Assembly: GCA_964551975.1 (NCBI GenBank)
Contig: CAZKFI010000043.1
Location: 1-19,257, forward strand
Direction of reading: 5' to 3'
DNA: 19,257 bases
Origin: REEB426 sp964551975
GTDB taxonomy: Bacteria > Actinomycetota > Actinomycetes > S36-B12
Shown: positions 6,894 through 12,728 of the stretch, piece after piece
How the letters are laid out: the number at the start of each line of letters is the position of its first letter
How positions within the stretch are numbered: the stretch's first letter is position 1
Notes under the pieces: generated by a model
The model's database searches: none
Told to the model about the DNA's origin: nothing
What the model saw: the letters and a program-made list of their open reading frames with translations, nothing else
Program-made: the position numbers and the translations under genes

Positions 6894-7943
6894 ATGACAA
6901 CGTTATCCGGCCTTTCGCCCATGGAACCGCGTCCGCGGCCCACCATGCGGGACGTCGCCGCCTTGGCTGGGGTCAGTCTGAAGACGGTCTCCAGGGTGGT
7001 CAATCGGGAACCCGGGGTGTCTGGGGACCTCCAGGGGCGTGTGCGCCGGGCGGCCCAACAGCTGGATTTTCGCCTCAATATGACTGCCAGCAACCTGCGT
7101 CGGGCCGGGCAGCGCACCGCGACCATCGGCCTGCTGGTGGAAGACGTCGGCAATCCGTTCTTTGCGGCCATCCACCGCGGAGTGGAGGACATCGCAGGTC
7201 CCCTGGATGTGGGGGTGTTCTCGGCCAGCCTGGAGGAGGATCAGGAGCGGGAGCGTCGCCTGATCCAGGCGTTCGCGGCCCGCCGGGTGGACGGGGTGAT
7301 CCTTTCGCCGACCGGTGCCGAGCACGGCTACTTAATCAACGAGATCCGTGCCGGATTGCCCATGGTGTTCGTTGACCGCGCCCCGCGCGGCGTCGAGGGT
7401 GACCTTGTGCTCACCGACAACCGGGCCTATGCGCGCGCCGCAACCGAGCATCTGCTGGCTCGCGGACACCGCTCGATCGGATTCCTCGGCGGTACGTTCA
7501 CGCTGCAGACTGCGCAGGAGCGCTATCAGGGCTTCGTTGACGCGATGACGGCGGCCGACGTGCCCATCGAACCGGCGCTGGTCGCGCGTGATCTTCGCTC
7601 AGTCGAGCAGGCGGAGGCCGCAACGGAGCGAATTCTTCGCGAACACCCGCAGCCCACCGCGCTCTTCACGGCGCAGAACCTGCTGTCCACCGGGGCGATC
7701 CGAGCACTGAACCGCAGCGGACTTCAGCATCGCGTTGCGATGGTGGGGTTCGATGACTTCGAGTTCGCTGACGTTCTCTCGCCGGCGGTCACGGTGATTG
7801 CTCAGGACCCACGGCGCCTAGGTCAGGTTGCTGCGGAACTGCTGTTCGCGCGGATCGCTGAGCCTGAACTCCAGGCGCAGATCAGTCTGGTTGCTTCCCA
7901 CCTTGTGCAGCGTGGATCGGGAGAGATTCGCCCGGCGAGCTGA
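6894..7943 (+). CDS. LacI/GalR family transcriptional regulator
   Basis: A 349-aa regulator that is likely the sugar-responsive repressor of the divergent FrcBCA-type operon. The N-terminal helix-turn-helix is TMRDVAALAGVSLKTVSRVVN (17-37), followed by a hinge (LNMTASNLRR, about 61-70) and a periplasmic-binding-protein-like effector domain from about 76 (TIGLLVEDVGNPFFAAIHRG) to the end (VGFDDFEFADVLSPAVTVI). The ATG at 6894 has no Shine-Dalgarno. A GATACT -10-like box at 6877-6882 suggests a leaderless or very short leader message. An in-frame ATG at 6921 would still keep the whole DNA-binding domain, and it too lacks a ribosome-binding site. The putative operator overlaps the first start. 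The 3' end overlaps the convergent EamA gene by 62 bases. The effector is probably the imported sugar or a derivative. Confidence 0.93.
   Translation: MTTLSGLSPMEPRPRPTMRDVAALAGVSLKTVSRVVNREPGVSGDLQGRVRRAAQQLDFRLNMTASNLRRAGQRTATIGLLVEDVGNPFFAAIHRGVEDIAGPLDVGVFSASLEEDQERERRLIQAFAARRVDGVILSPTGAEHGYLINEIRAGLPMVFVDRAPRGVEGDLVLTDNRAYARAATEHLLARGHRSIGFLGGTFTLQTAQERYQGFVDAMTAADVPIEPALVARDLRSVEQAEAATERILREHPQPTALFTAQNLLSTGAIRALNRSGLQHRVAMVGFDDFEFADVLSPAVTVIAQDPRRLGQVAAELLFARIAEPELQAQISLVASHLVQRGSGEIRPAS
6896..6907. promoter_or_regulatory. Putative LacI-family operator overlapping regulator start codon
   Basis: GACAACGTTATC differs from the distal palindrome at one position. It begins at the last base of the ATG at 6894. 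The extended match TGACAACGTT-TCC is shared by both sites. Binding here would block the regulator's own transcription start, consistent with autoregulation. Confidence 0.6.
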
Positions 7944-8895
7944 ACTCGGCCCCATGCGGCCGCGCACGTTCGGCGAGCACGATCCCTGCGATGACGACGA
8001 GGCCCCCGATGGCCTGGATACCGCTGATCGCCTCTCCTAGGGTGACCACGGCGATCAGTGCGGCCCAGATCGGTTCACTCGTACCCACGATGCCTGCGCG
8101 TTGCGCACCGAGTCGTCGCAAGGCACCCAGCACGAGCAGAAACGGCACGACGGTGCCCATGACGATGCCCCAGATCATCAGCACCCAGACCGGTACACCA
8201 GGGGTCCCCGGAAGGAGTGGATCCCCAGTGCGCCCGAGAACGGACCAGGGGTACACCCACCAGGGTTGCAGCAGGCTCCAGGCGAGGGTGGAGAACACGA
8301 ACCCCCACATGGTTAGGGAGAGTGCATCGCGCTGACGCTGCCCCGCCTCGCCGAGCATCCAGTACAGGGCTAGGCCGCAGGCGGTCCCCAGCCCTGCGAG
8401 AAATCCGATGAGATCCAGGGTGAGTCCCTGCCAGATCTGCGTGACCAGGGCCAGACCCACCAAGGTGAGCCCCAATGCCAGCCAGATCATCGAACTCACG
8501 GCGATCTTGCGCACCCAGCGATTCCAGAGCGCGACGATGACCGGTGCGAGGAACGCCAGCAGGGTGCCAACTCCGAGTGGCAGGCGTGAGATCGTCAGAA
8601 AATAGAGGAACTGCACGACCGTGAAGGCGACGACACCGTAGGTGATGAGAAAGCGCCATTCGCCACGCTGCACCCGGAATCCCTGCGGCCGAACAATGGC
8701 CACCAGGATCACCAGGACAATGAGCGCGCCGGCGTTGCGCAGTTCGGTGAGTCGCTCCGGTGGTAGCCCGGCTCCCATGATGATCTTGGCGCCGGAGCCG
8801 TTGAAGGCAAACAGAAATGCCGCGGCCAGATACATGAAGACCCCGGCCAGGGTCTGACCCTGGGCGGCGGGGTTGTTCTTGCTGAGGCTCCTCAC
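7882..8895 (-). CDS. EamA/DMT-superfamily membrane transporter
   Basis: A 337-aa polytopic protein with the two EamA repeats of the drug/metabolite transporter superfamily, about ten helices in total. The first helix is VFMYLAAAFLFAFNGSGAKI. The second repeat ends with the typical GTSEPIWAALIAVVTLGEAISGIQAIGGLVVIAGI. Substrate is not predictable; relatives export or import amino acids, nucleosides and other small metabolites. The annotated GTG lies two bases after the ROK gene's stop codon and sits within a 14-bp inverted repeat, with no ribosome-binding site. Translation may be coupled to the ROK gene, or may begin later, for example at the ATG for residue 21, which is preceded by a G-rich stretch. 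The C-terminal 20 codons overlap the end of the lacI-type gene on the other strand. Confidence 0.88.
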   Translation of the reverse strand: MRSLSKNNPAAQGQTLAGVFMYLAAAFLFAFNGSGAKIIMGAGLPPERLTELRNAGALIVLVILVAIVRPQGFRVQRGEWRFLITYGVVAFTVVQFLYFLTISRLPLGVGTLLAFLAPVIVALWNRWVRKIAVSSMIWLALGLTLVGLALVTQIWQGLTLDLIGFLAGLGTACGLALYWMLGEAGQRQRDALSLTMWGFVFSTLAWSLLQPWWVYPWSVLGRTGDPLLPGTPGVPVWVLMIWGIVMGTVVPFLLVLGALRRLGAQRAGIVGTSEPIWAALIAVVTLGEAISGIQAIGGLVVIAGIVLAERARPHGAEFSSPGESLPIHAAQGGKQPD

Positions 8896-8917
8896 GTTCA
8901 GTCGAACGTGAGGAGCC
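8886..8917. repeat. Perfect 14-bp inverted repeat over ROK stop / EamA start junction
   Basis: GGCTCCTCACGTTC (8886-8899) is followed by the loop AGTC and its exact complement (8904-8917). It covers the last ROK codons, the ROK stop and the EamA GTG. It could be a weak terminator (no U-tract) or an RNA structure that hides the EamA start. Confidence 0.7.
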
Positions 8918-9650
8918 AGGTGCGGGCGCCCCCCACAAGAGCGGCCGTGTTCGGCACGATGACGACGTCATCCCCGAGTCGACTGAGTACCGCAGGAGTG
9001 ATGTACCTGGAGTTACCACCACCTATATAAAGGCGATCCCAGAGAAAGACTGGCCGCAGACCCTCCACCATGCGGGCTACTCGGCGCGACCACAGCGCGG
9101 CCCCAAGTCGGGCGCGCTCAGGTTCCCCGATGTACGTGTCGTAGCTCAAGCCCCAGCGCACCGGGGCCTGGGAAAGCTCCAGATGCGGCGCTAGTCGACC
9201 ACCGTCGAAGATGGCGCAGCCCAGACCAGTGCCCAGGGTCAGCACGAGTTCTAGGCCCTGCCCGGCGATCACACCGGCACCGTGGATCTCGGCGTCGTTG
9301 AGTACGCGCGTGGGAATGCCGAACGCGGTCGTCAGTGCCGTCTGGGCGTCGAAGCCATCCCATTGCGCCACGAGTTCGGGCAGGACCTTGCTTCGCGGAC
9401 CGGTGCGAGTGACGTAGTGGGGCGTGGTCACCACGACTCCGTGCCGGATCATCCCGGGGAGCCCCACGGTTGCCCGATCAGCCTTGGGCAGCGAAGCCGC
9501 GAGATCGACGAGGGTCTGAACGAACAGCGCGGTTGGAAGCGGATAGGGGGTGGGAACCCGCACCGGCTGGGCGCGCATCGTGCCCGCCTCGTCGAGCACG
9601 GTCCCCTTGATGCCACCACCCCCGCAGTCGATGGCCAGCGTGGTGGTCAC
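8898..9650 (-). CDS. ROK-family protein, polyphosphate glucokinase-like
   Basis: A 250-aa protein with the ROK/hexokinase-actin fold, close in size and layout to actinobacterial polyphosphate/ATP glucokinase (PPGK). An N-terminal phosphate loop DCGGGGIKG (8-16) is followed by GLPGMI, the LNDA block with the presumed catalytic Asp (D119), the second phosphate loop LTLGTGLG (137-144) and the C-terminal LYIGGGNSRY. The CxCG zinc motif of other ROK proteins is absent, as in PPGK. Two positions look altered: the first loop has Gly where Thr/Ser is usual, and the sugar-binding ExGH motif reads ELSQ. A phosphorylating role for an imported hexose fits the context, but activity on glucose is uncertain. 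The frame extends to GTG 9698 beside the tRNA; GTG 9650 is preferred because the protein then begins just before the first strand, as in relatives. Confidence 0.8.
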   Translation of the reverse strand: MTTTLAIDCGGGGIKGTVLDEAGTMRAQPVRVPTPYPLPTALFVQTLVDLAASLPKADRATVGLPGMIRHGVVVTTPHYVTRTGPRSKVLPELVAQWDGFDAQTALTTAFGIPTRVLNDAEIHGAGVIAGQGLELVLTLGTGLGCAIFDGGRLAPHLELSQAPVRWGLSYDTYIGEPERARLGAALWSRRVARMVEGLRPVFLWDRLYIGGGNSRYITPAVLSRLGDDVVIVPNTAALVGGARTWLLTFD

Positions 9651-9681
9651 GGCGTAAGTGTGCCCGATAGCCTTGCCTCGC

Positions 9682-9695
9682 GGCGCCGCGGCGCC
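9682..9695. repeat. 14-bp GC palindrome just upstream of tRNA-Ser
   Basis: GGCGCCGCGGCGCC is perfectly self-complementary and ends three bases before the mature 5' end of the tRNA. It may be part of the tRNA promoter or 5' leader. A TAGCCT at 9668-9673 is the only -10-like box seen upstream. Confidence 0.45.
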
Positions 9696-9698
9696 CAC

Positions 9699-9789
9699 GG
9701 AGGCGTCGCCTAGTCCGGTCTATGGCGCCCGCCTGCTAAGCGGGTTGGGGTCTCAAAACCCCTCGAGGGTTCAAATCCCTCCGCCTCCG
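9699..9789 (+). tRNA. tRNA-Ser (anticodon GCU)
   Basis: A 91-nt class II tRNA. The acceptor stem GGAGGCG (9699-9705) pairs with CGCCTCC (9782-9788), with discriminator G. The anticodon arm is CCCGC-CTGCTAA-GCGGG, giving anticodon GCT, which reads AGC/AGU serine codons. The long variable arm is GGGG-TCTCAAAA-CCCC and the T arm is GAGGG-TTCAAAT-CCCTC. The 3' CCA is not encoded. The ROK gene runs away from it on the other strand. Confidence 0.97.
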
Positions 9790-9868
9790 CCCCGAAACCC
9801 CACGGCGCGTATCGCGTGGTGGCATCCCCCGGCGTGCGCGATCGATGGTTGCACGTCGGTGAAGTGGG

Positions 9869-10330
9869 TCACCCGACAGTGAGTACTCCGTTGCGCAGCC
9901 GTGATTTCACCGTGGCAAGTGCTGAGGCTGCTGGACCGCCGGTGACCGCGCCGTCAATGGCGAAGGCTGAACCATGGGCCGGACAGGACCACTGCCCGCC
10001 AGAGAGTTTCACCGGCACGCCTTGATGCGTGCAGCGTAGGTTGAGGGCACGGTAGGAGTTCTGCGCGGTACGCACGACTGCGGTCGGCACGCCCTTGACG
10101 TTGCCCAACAGTGCCGCGCCACCTACTTTCGACAGGGCTGGGACCTTGGCAACGGTGACCTCGACCTGGCCATTGGGTTTGACCGTGATGCCCGAGGCAG
10201 CCAGTGATTCATCGGCCAAGAGTGCCGAACCAAGACCCGCTGCCAACAGGCCACATGCGCCGACAAGAAAGGCGCGTCGAGAGGGTGCCAGATCCAGTGA
10301 AGCTGCTGTCGGTTCCCCAGGTTGCGTCAT
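9869..10330 (-). CDS. Tat-exported Rieske [2Fe-2S] protein
   Basis: A small (153 aa) iron-sulfur protein probably exported folded and anchored by, or cleaved from, its N-terminal signal. A twin-arginine motif SRRAFLVG (17-24) is followed by a hydrophobic stretch to about residue 45. The Rieske domain occupies about 50-153, with cluster ligands in CTHQG (C100, H102) and CPAHGS (C116, H119). The TVAKVP and CPAHGSAFAIDGAVTGGPA segments are typical of the single-domain actinobacterial secreted Rieske family. It likely carries electrons at the outer face of the membrane; its partner is unknown and no oxidase or dehydrogenase lies beside it. ATG 10330 is preferred over an upstream TTG (10348). No strong ribosome-binding site is seen. 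Confidence 0.9.
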   Translation of the reverse strand: MTQPGEPTAASLDLAPSRRAFLVGACGLLAAGLGSALLADESLAASGITVKPNGQVEVTVAKVPALSKVGGAALLGNVKGVPTAVVRTAQNSYRALNLRCTHQGVPVKLSGGQWSCPAHGSAFAIDGAVTGGPAASALATVKSRLRNGVLTVG

Positions 10331-10389
10331 GACAGCAGTGTGCGGCAACCGCTGTCAGCCTGCACCCTGAGGCACTAGCCTCCTGCACC

Positions 10390-12687
10390 GTGGTTGCTCC
10401 TCAACACTCGCTGAAGCGAGGCCTGGTCACCCTGGCCGCCGGGTTCATCCTGGGTCCCTGGCTCGTTATTGGACTCGCGGGGACCGCAGCCGCCGAAGAT
10501 GTCTGCACTGATCCTGCAACCTGCCCACCACCCACTGCTGGGCCCGTTCAGCCGCCAACACAGCCGACCGGACCTGGACAACCGACTGGACCTGGCCAAC
10601 CGATTCAGCCGACCAACCCAACGGGCCCGATGACGCCGATGCCGGCTCCGACAGGGCAGCCCGTGGGTTCGCAGGAGCCACCACCCTGCGGCAACACCGG
10701 TCAACCCTGCGAGCCGAGCGGCGGTGCGCAGGGCGAACCACCCTGCGGTAACACTGGTCGGCCCTGCGAGGAATCGGTGGCCCCCGAGCCACCGCCGGTG
10801 GTCAACGTTGCCAACTCCGCGTTGATTGTCGGGCAACCGGTACCGGTTCCAATCACCCTTGAAGGCCCGCAGGTGCAGCGCGACCGCGGTGACACTGTTC
10901 GCGTTGAAGTGAGTGTGATCGGTGGCGTGGGTCAGATTGGTGCGCAGAGCGGCGCCACGATCACCCTCGAGGGGACCGTCGGAGAGATCATCGCCCAACT
11001 CGCCACATTGATGGTCACCGCGGAACAGCCAGGTGAAGTCATCGTCAAATTCCGCGGGTACCCGGTGGCTCGGCCTGAAGAGGTGCTCACCGGAACAGGC
11101 AGCCTGAGTGCCGCTGATGCATCGCCTACACCCACTGTGACACCAACGCTGACGACAACGACGCCGACGGCGGAACCAAGCCCGCAACCTGAAGTGGTGA
11201 GTGCACCGGAAACGAACCTGCGTTCCTTTGATCCGAAACAGGATCCCGCGTTCGTCATCACATCAGCAGTCACCGCGGCTGCTGTCCTCGGCGTAGTTGG
11301 TGCAGGTGCTCTGGCACCAGGCTTTGGGGGGCCCGGTTCGGGTGGATCTGGTTCTGGCGGTTCTGGTTCTGGCGGTTCTGGTTCCGGTGGATCGGCACCG
11401 GCAGGAGGGCGACGCCCAGATGCTGCGGGAACTGAGTCCTGGTTGGCCGATATCGCGGACACATCACTGACGGCGGGTGCGGTGACCGCAGGAAGTGCAA
11501 CGACCCTGGGCTGGGGTGACCGTCGACGCACCTGGCGTGCCCCGCTGAGTTCCGGGATTGATCAGGGCATTGCGCGTGGGGCGAGACGCCTCGCACAGGC
11601 CTCCCCATTAGTCCTTCGCATGATCGATGACGGCACGTATCTGCGCGCGATGCTCGGTTCCCTGGCCGGACTTCTCCCCCTGTTCGGACTCCTCCTGGGG
11701 ACCATGGCCGTTGTCGATGTGCAGGGGCAGGCCGTGACACCGGCCCTGTGGCTGTTAGGTGCGATCGTCGTGATCGGTTGCCTCAATGCCCTGGCGGGTG
11801 CTGCAGCGGTGCTGGCCTTTGTTGTCGGTTTGGCTGTATCGGGCGGTCTGGTACCGGGCGCCGCGCAGGTGGGTTTGGCTTCGGCTGGCGGTGTGCGCTT
11901 GATCATGGGGCTCTGTCTGATCGCATTCGGTCCGGCATTAGTCGCAAGTGGAACCCGACCCCTGCGTCGCTCAGCGGATGACCCATCAGGTCTGTGGGAG
12001 CGCCTTGCAGATTTCGTCGTGATCCCGTTAGTTGCTGGGTTTTTGGTGCAGGGCACCGTGCGTGCGCTCCCTGGCCTGGTGGGACTTGAACTGCCCATCG
12101 CCGCTGATGCCAATGCATTGGCGATCCTGGCTGTTGCTGCCATGGTGGCCAGGGTTGGACTCGAGGAAGTTGTGGCGCGTGGCTACCCCAACAGGCTCAA
12201 CCAGATCGAACTACCCGACCTCCCACAACCAGGGGTGGCGCAACGGATCATCGCCATAGTGCTGCGCACGGTGGCCTTCGCCTTCGTCTCGGAGGCCTTC
12301 ATCGGCATGGTGTGGCAGTTGTGGGTGGGTGTTGGACTGTTCCTGCTGACGCAGGCGCTGTTCCTGATGGCTCCACGAATGCCCAATTCGCCAACGGTCT
12401 TCCACCTGGTGCCCGTTGGCGTGCCTCGATTCCTCCTCGTACTCCTGGCCTCCCTGGGCTTGGCGACGGCGGCAACCCTGCTTGTTGGCGACGGACCGGA
12501 TGCATCGCGGTGGGCCTTCGTGTTCCTGCTGCTGCCCGGCCTTCTCCTCGCAGGTATCGGCATGTTCGGACGATCCCCTGCACCCGGGGATACGCGCTGG
12601 TACCTACGGCCGGGAATGCGGCTGTGGTACCGGGTCGGTGGTGTCGTTCTCGTTGCCCTGTCGGTGTGGGCGAGCCAACTCGCCTGA
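10390..12687 (+). CDS. Unrecognised modular membrane protein with Pro-rich Cys-repeat stalk and polytopic domain
   Basis: I do not recognise this 765-aa protein as a whole. Visible parts, in order: a signal peptide or anchor (1-36, cleavage likely after GTAAAED-type sequence); a Pro/Gly/Thr-rich stalk (45-95); two tandem copies of a Cys motif, PPCGNTGQPCE and PPCGNTGRPCE (98-127); a beta-rich module (about 137-245) with ATITLEGTVGEIIAQLATL, reminiscent of cadherin/Ig-like repeats; a Thr/Pro linker (245-265); a hydrophobic segment (289-311); four GSGGS units (316-335); a hydrophilic stretch with RRR; then eight to ten hydrophobic helices from about 418 to the end. The stalk and module should face outside the cell. 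The start is GTG at 10390 without a clear ribosome-binding site. It is followed at 41 bases by a GT-C-like gene, so a cell-envelope role is possible but unproven. Confidence 0.8.
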   Translation: MVAPQHSLKRGLVTLAAGFILGPWLVIGLAGTAAAEDVCTDPATCPPPTAGPVQPPTQPTGPGQPTGPGQPIQPTNPTGPMTPMPAPTGQPVGSQEPPPCGNTGQPCEPSGGAQGEPPCGNTGRPCEESVAPEPPPVVNVANSALIVGQPVPVPITLEGPQVQRDRGDTVRVEVSVIGGVGQIGAQSGATITLEGTVGEIIAQLATLMVTAEQPGEVIVKFRGYPVARPEEVLTGTGSLSAADASPTPTVTPTLTTTTPTAEPSPQPEVVSAPETNLRSFDPKQDPAFVITSAVTAAAVLGVVGAGALAPGFGGPGSGGSGSGGSGSGGSGSGGSAPAGGRRPDAAGTESWLADIADTSLTAGAVTAGSATTLGWGDRRRTWRAPLSSGIDQGIARGARRLAQASPLVLRMIDDGTYLRAMLGSLAGLLPLFGLLLGTMAVVDVQGQAVTPALWLLGAIVVIGCLNALAGAAAVLAFVVGLAVSGGLVPGAAQVGLASAGGVRLIMGLCLIAFGPALVASGTRPLRRSADDPSGLWERLADFVVIPLVAGFLVQGTVRALPGLVGLELPIAADANALAILAVAAMVARVGLEEVVARGYPNRLNQIELPDLPQPGVAQRIIAIVLRTVAFAFVSEAFIGMVWQLWVGVGLFLLTQALFLMAPRMPNSPTVFHLVPVGVPRFLLVLLASLGLATAATLLVGDGPDASRWAFVFLLLPGLLLAGIGMFGRSPAPGDTRWYLRPGMRLWYRVGGVVLVALSVWASQLA
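11335..11394 (+). repeat. Four 15-bp tandem units encoding GSGGS linker
   Basis: Four direct 15-bp repeats, the middle two identical (GGTTCTGGCGGTTCT) and the outer two differing at third codon positions, encode four GSGGS units. They join the extracellular part to the polytopic part of the 765-aa protein. Such tracts can change length by slippage. Confidence 0.9.
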
Positions 12688-12728
12688 CTCGGCCGCCCTC
12701 GGAAACGGCTGCCCGGCAGGATGGGGCC

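Noticed and set aside
9699..9789. tRNA-Ser as an integration site for a mobile element
   Set aside because: No integrase gene and no direct repeat of the tRNA 3' end was seen elsewhere in the window.
9790..9868. Possible terminator after the tRNA
   Set aside because: Only short interrupted pairing around CGCG-TAT-CGCG is visible, without a U-tract. Too weak to call.
10801..10815. GTCAACGTTGCC, similar to the LacI-type palindrome
   Set aside because: It is inside the coding part of the 765-aa protein, is imperfect, and lies far from any promoter of the sugar cluster. Chance match to VNVAN codons.
11335..11394. 15-bp tandem repeats considered as a regulatory or CRISPR-like array
   Set aside because: Units are contiguous without spacers, stay in frame and encode a GSGGS linker, so the coding explanation is enough.
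12312..12728. Long upstream extension of the first GT-C-like gene
   Set aside because: It overlaps the end of the 765-aa protein gene in another frame, and the ATG at 12729 has a Shine-Dalgarno and precedes the first membrane helix.
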